A stretch of 31,442 nt of DNA from positions 1 through 31,442 of the forward strand of contig DASSRK010000128.1 of assembly GCA_035701825.1 (NCBI GenBank). Direction: 5' to 3'. Source of the DNA: CADEED01 sp035701825 (GTDB taxonomy: Bacteria > Pseudomonadota > Gammaproteobacteria > Steroidobacterales > Steroidobacteraceae). The translations under genes and the position numbers were made by a program. Positions 8,304 through 16,148 of the stretch are shown here, piece by piece. Below the pieces are notes generated by a model. It had not been told where the DNA came from. It saw only the letters and a list, made by a program, of their open reading frames with translations, and made no database searches. How positions within the stretch are numbered: the first letter of the stretch is position 1; each line of letters begins with the position of its first letter.

Positions 8304-8409
8304 ACGCGGCCGCGTTCCGTAATGGCCGCTCCATCGAAGCGTCATCTCGCGCACGTCGGAACATTCCATGCGCCCCGCGCATGTCCGTGTAGGAATTGTC
8401 CGGATTGAC

Positions 8410-8461
8410 GGGATTTGTACCGCGGCCAAGACTCGTCCGACGGATCAAACGTACAAATCCC
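8410..8461. repeat. 11-bp perfect inverted repeat in the leader of the stand-alone receiver gene
   Basis: GGGATTTGTAC at 8410-8420 is the exact reverse complement of GTACAAATCCC at 8451-8461, with 30 nt between the arms. The second arm ends just before a weak GGAG ribosome-binding site (8467-8470) for the ATG at 8478. A possible -35 (TTGACG, 8405-8410) touches the first arm. It could be a DNA operator with half-sites 41 bp apart or an RNA stem near the ribosome-binding site. Confidence 0.6.
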
Positions 8462-8477
8462 ATCCGCGGAGCGCCCC

Positions 8478-8927
8478 ATGTCAGCCCAGCTCGCTACTGT
8501 CGTACCGCTGCTGCCTGAGCGCGCCGCGCGCGGCCTCATCCTCCACGTCGACGACGATCACGAGCTGCGGCGCTCGACCGCGATGCTGTTGAATTCGGCC
8601 GGCTTCGAGACGCGTGAAGCCGCGAGCGGCGAACAGGCGCTCTCGCAGGTGGAGGCGTTGCGCGGCCGCCTCGACGTGCTCATCGTGGACTACGATCTCG
8701 GGCGCGGCATGACCGGCACCGAGCTCGCCGAGGATTTCGCAAGGTTGTTAGGCCACGCGGTACCGACGGTCATGCTGACCGGCGACCCGGCGAATGCCGA
8801 GGTGCCGTGGCTGGCGGATGCACCGGTGTGGGTGGCGCGCAAGCCGCTGCGTCCCGACACGCTGCTCGCGGCGCTGCCGCCGCTGATCGATTTTCGCCGC
8901 GCCGTCGCCGCGGTGTCGGCGCGCTGA
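8478..8927 (+). CDS. Stand-alone receiver (CheY-like) response regulator
   Basis: This is a 149-residue protein made of one receiver domain. All key residues are present: HVDDDHELRRS (acidic pair), LIVDYDLGRG (phosphoacceptor Asp), MLTGDP (Thr) and WVARKPLRPD (Lys). There is no DNA-binding or enzymatic output, so it probably works by protein-protein contact or as a phosphate relay or sink. The ATG at 8478 is preferred because GGAG precedes it and an inverted repeat occupies the upstream region; an in-frame start at 8415 would lie inside that repeat. It is the fourth two-component-type gene in a row. Confidence 0.85.
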   Translation: MSAQLATVVPLLPERAARGLILHVDDDHELRRSTAMLLNSAGFETREAASGEQALSQVEALRGRLDVLIVDYDLGRGMTGTELAEDFARLLGHAVPTVMLTGDPANAEVPWLADAPVWVARKPLRPDTLLAALPPLIDFRRAVAAVSAR

Positions 8928-8946
8928 GCAGACGAGCCGGCTGCGC

Positions 8947-9762
8947 TCAGCCCCGCCTGGCCGTGTACAGCGGCATCACGCGCGGCAGGTTCTTCTCGAT
9001 GTCCTTGATGCGTTCCTTGGCCGCCGGATGCGTGCTGAGGAACTGCGGCGGCGCGCCGCCCTGCGTCGCGCCCTCCATCTTGTTCCACAGCGTGACCGCG
9101 GCGTGCGGATCGTAGCCGGCGCGCGCCATGAGCTCGAGGCCGATGGTGTCGGCCTCGGATTCCTGCTCGCGGCTGAACGGCAGCTGGAAAGTCACGTCGG
9201 CGATCATGTTCGCGAGGTTCGCCGTGCCTTCGCTCACGCCGGTGACCGCCGCAGCGCCCGCCAGCACCAGCTGCTGCGCGTAGGCGCGCGACACGCGTTC
9301 GCGCGTGTGCTCGCGCAGTGCGTGCGCGATCTCGTGCCCGATGACGGTCGCGAGCTCGGCGTCGCTGACGTCGAGTTTCTCGATGAGCCCGGAGTACACC
9401 ATGATGCGGCCGCCAGGCATGCAATAGGCATTGAGCTCGGGGGTTTTCTTCACGTTGAACTGCCAGTTCCAGTTCGCCGCGTCGGGGCGGAACACCGGCG
9501 TGGCCGCGACCAGGCGCCTGGCGATGGTGGTCACCCGCGCAAGCTGCGCCTTGTCGACGTTGAGCTGGCCTTTTTCACGCGCGACCTTGAGCTCTTCTTC
9601 GTACGCCTGGCCCGCGCCCTGTTCGATCTCCGCGCTCGACACCAGCATCTGCTGCTTGCGATCGACGCCGACCGCCCCGGCGCTCGTGGTCCTGACGGAT
9701 TCGCAGCCGGCGGCCGCCAACATCACTACGGCCGCGCACGCGGCCACGATTGTTGTTTTCAT
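8947..9762 (-). CDS. M48-family metalloprotease, lipoprotein
   Basis: This is a 271-residue protein. The signal sequence ends in lipobox AAAGC (Cys20), so it is an envelope lipoprotein. The zinc site is GHEIAHALREH (HExxH at 143-147) with the third ligand in SREQESEAD (Glu201, of the ExxxD pattern). The C-terminus has FLSTHPAAKERI, typical of LoiP/YcaL-like M48 peptidases. These act in the periplasm on misfolded outer-membrane proteins or in envelope stress. The ATG at 9762 is chosen because the signal peptide starts there; an ATG 12 codons upstream would add an arginine-rich stretch. Confidence 0.92.
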   Translation of the reverse strand: MKTTIVAACAAVVMLAAAGCESVRTTSAGAVGVDRKQQMLVSSAEIEQGAGQAYEEELKVAREKGQLNVDKAQLARVTTIARRLVAATPVFRPDAANWNWQFNVKKTPELNAYCMPGGRIMVYSGLIEKLDVSDAELATVIGHEIAHALREHTRERVSRAYAQQLVLAGAAAVTGVSEGTANLANMIADVTFQLPFSREQESEADTIGLELMARAGYDPHAAVTLWNKMEGATQGGAPPQFLSTHPAAKERIKDIEKNLPRVMPLYTARRG

Positions 9763-9821
9763 GGCCGCGAATCTGCGCCGCCGCGGCAACGATTGCAACG
9801 CGACGGCAGGCCGATGAGAGG

Positions 9822-10289
9822 TTAGGAGTCCCGCGATTTGCCTGACGGAGGTTTCTTACCGGCGAGATCGCCGATCTCCGGGATGCCCTCGTCGCTGCGC
9901 CCGGCGTTGACGCCGCGGCGCGCCTCGGCCGCGAGCCGCGTATACACGCGGCGGATGCGCTCGAGCTCCTGCTCCTCGAGCTCCTCGAGGTCCATCAGCA
10001 CGTTGTGCGCGCCGGCCGAGATCCGCAGTAGTTCGTCGAGCTTGACCTGCAACGCGACCGAGTCGCGGTTCTGCGTGCTCTGGATCAGGAACACCATGAG
10101 GAAGGTGATGATGGTGGTGCCGGTGTTGACCACCAGCTGCCAGGTATCGCTCCAGTGAAACAGCGGGCCGGTGATGGCCCAAACTACTATCACGGTGAAC
10201 GCGAACACGAACGTGCCTGGCCGGCCGGTGATCCAGGCCGTGTACTTGGCGAGTCGCGTGAACCAGGACGCCGATTTGGCGGGAGTCAT
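9822..10289 (-). CDS. Low-affinity iron permease family membrane protein
   Basis: This is a 155-residue protein. The conserved block GRPGTFVFAFTVIVVWAITG then SDTWQLVVNTGTTIITFLMV and LIQSTQNRDS matches the low-affinity iron permease family (PF04120), with two predicted membrane helices. The C-terminal half is a charged helical tail (LMDLEELEEQELERI). The family name comes from yeast Fet4-like proteins; iron transport by short bacterial members is not firmly shown. The ATG at 10289 is supported by GGAGAG about 5 nt upstream on the minus strand. It is divergent from the TonB receptor. Confidence 0.82.
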   Translation of the reverse strand: MTPAKSASWFTRLAKYTAWITGRPGTFVFAFTVIVVWAITGPLFHWSDTWQLVVNTGTTIITFLMVFLIQSTQNRDSVALQVKLDELLRISAGAHNVLMDLEELEEQELERIRRVYTRLAAEARRGVNAGRSDEGIPEIGDLAGKKPPSGKSRDS

Positions 10290-10458
10290 GACGCTCTCCG
10301 GGGCTATGTAAACCGGCTCGATGTTAGGCCGCGGCGGGTCGCGGCAGAACGTCGCGCGCATAAGACAAACCCGCGCGTGCCCGTAGGCCGGGGTGCGCAC
10401 GCGCCGGCGCGGTTATTTCAGGCAAAACAAGGATTTCGCGGGCCGTTGTCCGGCAGGG

Positions 10459-10488
10459 TTGCTACCGGTGTCATTTGTGTGGGATAAA
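10459..10488 (+). promoter_or_regulatory. TonB-receptor promoter with operator in the spacer
   Basis: A -35-like TTGCTA (10459-10464) and a -10-like GATAAA (10483-10488) are 18 nt apart. Between them, on the minus strand, lies ATGACACCGGT (10464-10474), the same 11-mer found at the other pectin promoters in the window. A protein bound there would block RNA polymerase. This is one of four exact copies. Confidence 0.7.
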
Positions 10489-10516
10489 GCGCCCCAAGCG
10501 GCACCGCCTGGGGCGC
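10489..10516 (+). promoter_or_regulatory. Strong hairpin in the TonB-receptor 5' leader
   Basis: GCGCCCCA (10489-10496) pairs with TGGGGCGC (10509-10516). Inside, GCGG (10498-10501) pairs with CCGC (10504-10507) around a two-base loop, separated by one A/C mismatch. It begins right after the -10 box and ends 65 nt before the ATG. No T-run follows, so it is not a standard terminator. It may stabilise the 5' end of the mRNA. Confidence 0.5.
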
Positions 10517-10581
10517 AGGCGGCGCAGGGACCACAAGAATGCGGCACACACCGCCGCGATAGTTTCTGGAGGGGCGAAACC

Positions 10582-13422
10582 ATGTCCGTATCGAGCAAAT
10601 TCGCCGGGAAAAATGCTGAAGTTTCCCGGGCCGTCAGGTTCGCATTGGCGAGCGCGCTGCTGGGCGCCGCCAACGTGGCCACCGCGCAGAATGCCACTCC
10701 GACCCAGTCGGGCGAGCAGGCGGAAGACATCCAGGAAGTCGTGGTAACCGGTTTCCGGGCGAGTCTCAACGCCGCGCTCGCCAACAAGAAGGACGCGGTC
10801 GGCGCGATCGACTCGATCCAGGCCGAAGACATCGCCAAGTTCCCCGACTCGAACCTCGCCGAGTCCATGCAGCGCATCCCCGGCGTCGCCATCACGCGCG
10901 ATGCCGGCGAAGGCCGCAATCTCTCGGTGCGCGGCCTGGGCGCGCAGTTCACGCGCGTGCGCATCAACGGCATGGAGGCGATGAGCACCACGGGCGGCAC
11001 CGACAGCGCCGGCGGCACCAACCGCAATCGCCAGTTCGACTTCAACGTGTTCGCGTCGGAGCTGTTCAACAACCTCACGGTGCGCAAGACCGCGTCGGCC
11101 GACCTCGACGAAGGCTCGCTCGGCGCCACGGTGGATCTCTACACGGCGCGCCCGTTCGACTACAAGGAATTCACGCTGGTCACCAGTCTCAAGGCCGCCT
11201 ACAACGACCTGCAGGGTGACTTCGATCCGCGCGCCGCATTCCTGGTGAGCAACACCTTCGCCGACGGCAAGTTCGGCGTGCTGTTCTCCGTGGCCTACGC
11301 CGAGCGCGGCCTCATCGAGGAAGGCCCGAGCACCGTGCGCTGGGATCTCGGCAGCAGCGTCGGCGGCTTCAATGCCGCCTCGACCCCGACCGGCGTCACG
11401 CTGGCCGAAGCCAACACCGCCTTCCATCCGCGCATCCCGCGCTACGGCCGCCTGACCCACGACCAGGATCGCCTGGGGGTGACCACGTCGTTCCAGTTCC
11501 AGCCGAACGAGAACAACCAGCTCAACCTCGACGTCCTCTATTCCGACTTCAACGCGAAGCGCGACGAGAACTTCCTCGAAGCCTTCTCGTTCAGCCGAAA
11601 CGCCTCGCAGGGCGGCAAGCCGCAATCGCGGCTGCTGGCCGGCGAAATCGTCGACGGCACGCTGGCGTTCGCGCAATTCGACGACGTCGACATCCGCTCC
11701 GAGTCGCGCCATGACGAGCTCGAGACCGAGTTCTACTCCGTGACGCTCTCCGGCGAGCACACCCTCAACGACCAGTGGTCGATCAACGAACTCCTCGGCT
11801 ACTCGCGCTCGGATTTCAACAACCCGATCCAGACCACGATCACGCTCGACCGCTCGAACAGCGACGGGTATTCGTGGGACTTCCGCGGCAACGACCGGCT
11901 GCCCGGGTTCGACTACAACTTCGACGTGACCGACGCCGCCAACTGGGGCTTCCAGAACTTCGGCGGCGGCTACTCGTCGGAAATCCGCCTGCGCCCGCAG
12001 GGCGTCGACAACACCTTCCAGGTCGGCAAGGTCGACCTCAACTACAAGCCATCCGACAACCTGTCGTTCAAGCTCGGCCTCGACTACAAGAAGTACGACT
12101 TCGTGTCGTGGGAGGCGCGCCGCGCCTCGGAAACCACGGTGCCGGCGTTGAACGCTCCGACGCTGGCCACGATGACGACGCTGCTCACCGGTTACGGGGA
12201 CGGACTCGGCATTCCGTCGGGCACGCCGACCAGCTGGCGCATCCCGGACCTGAACAAGTTCGCGAGCGCGTTGGACATCTACTGCAATTGCGGCATGTTC
12301 ACGCTCGGCACCACCAACGTGACCGCCGCCCGCGGCAACAACCGCAGCGTCGAGGAAGAAGACCAGGGCATCTACCTGCAGGCGGACTGGAACGCCGAGT
12401 GGGGCATCCCGATCCGCGGCAACATCGGCGTGCGCTACGTCGAGACCGACATGACCTCGCATGGCTACTCCACCACCGGCGCGCCGGTGACGGCGGGCAA
12501 CGACTACTCCGACGTGCTGCCGTCGCTGAACATGGTGTTCGAGTTCAGGCCCGACCTGCTGCTGCGCGTCGGCGCCGCCAAGGTCATGACCCGCCCGGCC
12601 CTCGGCTCGGTGTCGCCGGGCATCAGCAACATCAGCCTGGTCGGCAACCTGAGCGTCAACACCGGCAACCCGCTGCTCGACCCGATCCGCGCCAAGGCCT
12701 ACGACATGAGCCTGGAGTGGTACTTCAACGACGGCGCGCTGCTCTCGGGCGCGATCTTCTACAAGGACATCGACAGCTTCGTGCAGACGCTGGTCGAGTC
12801 GATGCCGTTCAACGAGTCGGGCCTGCCGCTCGACCTGCTGGCCGGCACGACGCTCACCGGTAGCGAGGTGTTCGCCTTCACGCACCCGGTCAACACCCCG
12901 GGCGGCCCGGTCAAGGGCTTCGAGATCAACTACCAGCAGCCGTTCTCGTTCCTGCCCGGCGAGTGGAGCAACTTCGGCCTGTTGCTCAACTACACCAGCG
13001 TGGAGTCGGAGATCGAGTACGTGACCTCGACCTCGGGCGCCACGCCGCCGGTCAAGAACGACCTCGTGAACCTGTCGCCGACTTCCTGGAACGCGACGCT
13101 GTACTACGAGGCGCACGGCTTCAGCATCCGCACGTCGGCCGCGTATCGCGATGCGTACCTGACCGCGGTGCCGGCCTCGAACGCGCCGCGGAATCCCAAC
13201 AACCCGGCGCAGCCCTTCCAGGATGCGGAAGGTACGAACTCGACGCTGTTCGTGGATCTCTCGGCCTCGTACGCCTTCAACGATCACCTGACGGTGTCGC
13301 TCGAGGGACTGAACCTCACGGATGAGTTCAACGATCAGTTCATCGACACCGACAGCGATCGACTCGTGACGTACACGCACGTGGGCCGGCAGTTCTTCTT
13401 CGGTGCGCGTTACAAGTTCTGA
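10582..13422 (+). CDS. TonB-dependent outer-membrane receptor (carbohydrate type)
   Basis: This is a 946-residue protein. It has a signal peptide ending near VATAQ, then a TonB-box-like EVVVTGFRASL (about 52-62). The plug domain includes IAKFPDSNLAESMQRIPGV, RGLGAQFTRVRINGM and ASADLDEGSLGATVDL. The long beta-barrel ends in the aromatic motif FFFGARYKF. These plug signatures mark the Xanthomonas/Caulobacter TonB-receptor subfamily that imports carbohydrates. The pectate lyase and kdu genes downstream, and the shared operator, suggest oligogalacturonides as ligand; this is inference. TGGAGGGG at 10568 is a good ribosome-binding site for the ATG at 10582. A strong terminator follows. Confidence 0.94.
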   Translation: MSVSSKFAGKNAEVSRAVRFALASALLGAANVATAQNATPTQSGEQAEDIQEVVVTGFRASLNAALANKKDAVGAIDSIQAEDIAKFPDSNLAESMQRIPGVAITRDAGEGRNLSVRGLGAQFTRVRINGMEAMSTTGGTDSAGGTNRNRQFDFNVFASELFNNLTVRKTASADLDEGSLGATVDLYTARPFDYKEFTLVTSLKAAYNDLQGDFDPRAAFLVSNTFADGKFGVLFSVAYAERGLIEEGPSTVRWDLGSSVGGFNAASTPTGVTLAEANTAFHPRIPRYGRLTHDQDRLGVTTSFQFQPNENNQLNLDVLYSDFNAKRDENFLEAFSFSRNASQGGKPQSRLLAGEIVDGTLAFAQFDDVDIRSESRHDELETEFYSVTLSGEHTLNDQWSINELLGYSRSDFNNPIQTTITLDRSNSDGYSWDFRGNDRLPGFDYNFDVTDAANWGFQNFGGGYSSEIRLRPQGVDNTFQVGKVDLNYKPSDNLSFKLGLDYKKYDFVSWEARRASETTVPALNAPTLATMTTLLTGYGDGLGIPSGTPTSWRIPDLNKFASALDIYCNCGMFTLGTTNVTAARGNNRSVEEEDQGIYLQADWNAEWGIPIRGNIGVRYVETDMTSHGYSTTGAPVTAGNDYSDVLPSLNMVFEFRPDLLLRVGAAKVMTRPALGSVSPGISNISLVGNLSVNTGNPLLDPIRAKAYDMSLEWYFNDGALLSGAIFYKDIDSFVQTLVESMPFNESGLPLDLLAGTTLTGSEVFAFTHPVNTPGGPVKGFEINYQQPFSFLPGEWSNFGLLLNYTSVESEIEYVTSTSGATPPVKNDLVNLSPTSWNATLYYEAHGFSIRTSAAYRDAYLTAVPASNAPRNPNNPAQPFQDAEGTNSTLFVDLSASYAFNDHLTVSLEGLNLTDEFNDQFIDTDSDRLVTYTHVGRQFFFGARYKF

Positions 13423-13450
13423 CGGGTTCGTTACGGGAGCGGCGGAACGG

Positions 13451-13481
13451 AGGGGACAGCCCGCAAGGCTGTCCCCTTTTT
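13451..13481 (+). terminator. Intrinsic terminator of the TonB-receptor gene
   Basis: GGGGACAGCC (13452-13461) pairs with GGCTGTCCCC (13467-13476), a perfect 10-bp stem with a CGCAA loop, followed by a run of T (13477-13481). The stop codon is at 13420-13422. Confidence 0.93.
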
Positions 13482-13494
13482 GTTGGTGCCGGCC

Positions 13495-13500
13495 GATACT
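13495..13500 (+). promoter_or_regulatory. -10 box of the esterase gene after the terminator
   Basis: GATACT lies 6 nt before the ATG at 13507. Only 25 nt separate the end of the terminator from this ATG, so a promoter here would give an almost leaderless mRNA. There is no Shine-Dalgarno sequence. Confidence 0.4.
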
Positions 13501-13506
13501 GGTCAC

Positions 13507-14472
13507 ATGAAGTTGCCCGCTCGCCTGCCGCACCTCATCCTCGTGGCCACCATGATCACGAGGGTCGATCCCCTGTCCGCCGGCGTACCGACCGCGGAAC
13601 CCGAAGGCGACACGCTGCTGTTGTGGCCGGGTGGCGCGCCCGGCGCCGGGCGCGTCACCGCGCGCGAGACCTTCACCGAGCGCTCGCCGGACGGCCCGCT
13701 GCGCGACCGCATCGTCGAGCACGTCACGCGGCCGGCGCTGGTGCTGTTCCCCGCGCGTGCGCCGGCGAACGGCGTGACGTTGCTGATCGTGCCGGGCGGC
13801 GGTTATGCGCGCGTGGTCATCGACAAGGAAGGCTTCGAGTCGGCGCGCTGGTTCGCCGAGCGCGGGTTCGATTGCGCGGTGCTGCGCTACCGGCTGCCCG
13901 CGGATGGCTGGAGCGCGGGCGCCGACGCGCCGGTGCACGATGCGCGGCGCGCACTGCGGCTGCTGCGGGCGCGAGGCGGCACTGCGGGGCGCTTTGGCGT
14001 CATCGGCTTTTCCGCGGGCGGGCACGTGGCGGCGCGCCTCATCACCGAGCCCGCACTCGATTACGCGCGGGTCGACGAACGCGACTCGCTCGCGGCGCGG
14101 CCGGACTTCGCGGTGCTCATGTACCCGGTCATCGCGACCACGGGCAGCGCCGCGCATCCGGGCTCCGCGCGGCAGTTGCTGGCCGCGGGAGTGCCCGTCG
14201 CGCAGCTCGAGCGCTATGCGCCGCAATTGCACGTGGATGCGGACACGCCACCGACCTTGCTGGTGCACGCGGCCGACGACGACGCGGTGCCGGTCGAGAA
14301 CTCGATGCTGATGTGGCAGGCGTTGCGCAAGGCCGGCGTGCGCAGCGAGCTGCACGTGTTCGACCGCGGCGGGCACGGCTTCGGCATGCGCGGCACGGCG
14401 GGCAAGGATGTCGCGGCCTGGCCGTCGCTGGTCGAGAGCTGGGCGTTGGGTGATGGAAAGAAGGCGGACTGA
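13507..14472 (+). CDS. Alpha/beta-hydrolase, acetyl-esterase-like
   Basis: This is a 321-residue protein. After a hydrophobic N-terminus (possible signal, LPHLILVATMI), the fold shows the oxyanion strand LLIVPGGGYARV, the nucleophile elbow GFSAGGH (Ser169), an acidic cluster ADDDAVPVEN (about 257-262) for the catalytic Asp, and the catalytic His in GGHGFG (His290). This pattern matches BD-FAE-like carbohydrate acetyl or feruloyl esterases. Its place in a pectin locus suggests deacetylation of pectin fragments; that is inference. The start at 13507 is the only nearby ATG after the terminator. The end overlaps the next gene by 20 nt. Confidence 0.82.
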   Translation: MKLPARLPHLILVATMITRVDPLSAGVPTAEPEGDTLLLWPGGAPGAGRVTARETFTERSPDGPLRDRIVEHVTRPALVLFPARAPANGVTLLIVPGGGYARVVIDKEGFESARWFAERGFDCAVLRYRLPADGWSAGADAPVHDARRALRLLRARGGTAGRFGVIGFSAGGHVAARLITEPALDYARVDERDSLAARPDFAVLMYPVIATTGSAAHPGSARQLLAAGVPVAQLERYAPQLHVDADTPPTLLVHAADDDAVPVENSMLMWQALRKAGVRSELHVFDRGGHGFGMRGTAGKDVAAWPSLVESWALGDGKKAD

Positions 14473-16033
14473 GCGCGTCGATCGGCGGCGGCGCGACCTG
14501 CTGCGCGCCGGCACGGCGCTCACGCTTTGCGCGGCCCCCATGGTACGGGCGGCCGCATCCGGCCCGGTGGTGCGCACCACCGCCGGCCGGGTGCGTGGAT
14601 TCTTCGACGGCGACCTGCAGGTGTTTCGCGGCATTCGCTATGGCGCCGATACCACGGCGCGGCGCTTCCAACCGCCCGAAGCGCCGCGGCCGTGGCGCGG
14701 CGTGGTGGACGCGCTCGAGTTCGGGCCGGCGTCGCCCCAGGCCGGCAACGAGGCCAACCAGTCGGAAGACTGCCTGTTCCTGAATGTCTGCGCGCCGCGC
14801 GCGAAGGCCGCGCGGCCGCGGCCGGTCATTGTCTACATCCACGGTGGCGCGTATTCGAGCGGCTCGGGATCGAGCCCGCTGTACGACGGCAGCCTGCTCG
14901 GCCGGCGTGGCGACGTGGTGGTGGTGACGCTGAATCACCGGCTCGGCGTGTGCGGCTACCTCTATCTACCCGGATTCCCCGACTCCGGCAACGCCGGCAC
15001 GCTCGACCTGGTGCTGGCGCTGCGGTGGGTACGCGACAACATCGGCGCGTTCGGCGGGGATCCGTCCTGCGTCACGCTGCTGGGCCAATCGGGCGGCGGC
15101 GCGAAGATCGCGACGCTGATGGCGGTGCCGGCCGCGGCCGGATTGTTCCATCGCGCGGTCACCATGAGTGGTCAGCAGGTGACCGCCTCCGGGCCGCAGC
15201 ACGCGGCCGGGCGCGCGCGCGAACTGATGGCGCGGGCCGGCGTGGAACGCGCCGCGACGCTGGCCAGCATGCCCGTGGCGGAGCTGCTGCGGCGGCATGC
15301 GATGACGGTGGACCCGTACATCGGGCGCGGCACGGCGTACATGGGGCCGGTGCTGGACGAGCGCACGCTCGCGCGGCATCCGTTCTATCCGGACGCGCCG
15401 GCGCAATCCGCCGGCATTCCGATGATCATCGGCAACACGCACGACGAGACGCGTTCGCTGATCGGGCGCGCCGATCCGGCCACGTTCGCGCTGGGCTGGG
15501 AGGAGTTGCCGCGGCGGCTCGAGGCCGAGATGCGCGTGGACATCTCGGGCGCGCACGTGGTCGCCGAGTACCGGCGGCTGTATCCGCACTATGCGCCGAG
15601 CGAGGTGTTCTTCGCCGCGACCACCGCGGGCCGCTCGTGGCGGGCCGCGATCATCGAGGCGGAGCTGCGCGCGCAGCAGGGCGCGCCCGCGTACGCCTAC
15701 CAGCTCGACTGGGGCTCGCCGCTCGACGGTGGCAAATGGGGCGCCTGCCACACACTCGATATTCCGCTGGTGTTCGGCACGCTGGCCGCGCCCGGATCGC
15801 TGACCGGCGATGGCGACGAGGCGCGGCGCGTGAGCGCCACGATGCAACAGTCGCTGCTCGCGTTCGCGCGCAGCGGCGACCCTGGCTATCCAGGCCTGCC
15901 GCGCTGGGAGCCGTACACCCTGCCGCGCCGCCAGACCCTGGTCATCAACGTGGATTCACGCCTCGTCGACGACCCCCGCGGCGCCGAACGCGAACTCTTC
16001 GCCAAGGTGCCCTTCGTCCAGCAGGGGACGTAG
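14453..16033 (+). CDS. Type-B carboxylesterase with Tat-like signal
   Basis: This is a 526-residue protein. The N-terminus has RRRRDLLRAGTALTL, a twin-arginine-type export signal. The carboxylesterase type-B fold shows SEDCLFLNV, HGGAYSSGSG (oxyanion hole), the nucleophile elbow GQSGGGAK (Ser213, normally GESAGG), Glu332 in HDETRS, and the catalytic His in WGACHTLDIPLVFG (His433). It would hydrolyse a carboxylic ester in the periplasm. The ATG at 14453 overlaps the preceding esterase by 20 nt in another frame, so the two are probably translated together. Pectin or hydroxycinnamate esters are plausible but unproven substrates. Confidence 0.9.
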   Translation: MERRRTERVDRRRRDLLRAGTALTLCAAPMVRAAASGPVVRTTAGRVRGFFDGDLQVFRGIRYGADTTARRFQPPEAPRPWRGVVDALEFGPASPQAGNEANQSEDCLFLNVCAPRAKAARPRPVIVYIHGGAYSSGSGSSPLYDGSLLGRRGDVVVVTLNHRLGVCGYLYLPGFPDSGNAGTLDLVLALRWVRDNIGAFGGDPSCVTLLGQSGGGAKIATLMAVPAAAGLFHRAVTMSGQQVTASGPQHAAGRARELMARAGVERAATLASMPVAELLRRHAMTVDPYIGRGTAYMGPVLDERTLARHPFYPDAPAQSAGIPMIIGNTHDETRSLIGRADPATFALGWEELPRRLEAEMRVDISGAHVVAEYRRLYPHYAPSEVFFAATTAGRSWRAAIIEAELRAQQGAPAYAYQLDWGSPLDGGKWGACHTLDIPLVFGTLAAPGSLTGDGDEARRVSATMQQSLLAFARSGDPGYPGLPRWEPYTLPRRQTLVINVDSRLVDDPRGAERELFAKVPFVQQGT

Positions 16034-16034
16034 A

Positions 16035-16140
16035 AAGATGGTGCCGGAGCATGCATTCCGGCATAACTCTTGTCCGCTGGCTTGAATCGCCCTCAGCCGT
16101 CTGGCGAGTTATGCCGGAATGCATGCTCCGGCACCGTCTT
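16035..16140. repeat. REPIN-like 30-bp inverted repeat between convergent genes
   Basis: Bases 16040-16069 are the perfect reverse complement of 16106-16135 (30 bp). After one G-T mismatch, four more pairs extend it to 16035 and 16140, with a 36-nt centre. Each arm is itself a small hairpin: TGCCGGA and TCCGGCA flank GCATGCAT. Two inverted REP-like units about 100 bp long match the layout of a REPIN. It separates the convergent type-B esterase (ends 16033) and pectate lyase (ends 16149) and could also act as a two-way transcription stop. No second copy was seen in the window. Confidence 0.75.
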
Positions 16141-16148
16141 CACCGTCT

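Noticed and set aside
8358..8390. GGAAC followed by GC-rich sequence as a possible ECF sigma promoter
   Set aside because: No acceptable -10 element is found at 16-17 nt, so the match is too weak to report.
10489..10516. The TonB-receptor leader hairpin as a terminator or riboswitch
   Set aside because: It has no T-run, and nothing like the conserved cores of the cobalamin or other common riboswitches is seen around it.
10471..14634. Open frame of 1387 codons on the minus strand
   Set aside because: It is antisense to the TonB receptor and the esterase, crosses a strong terminator, and has the biased composition of a shadow frame.
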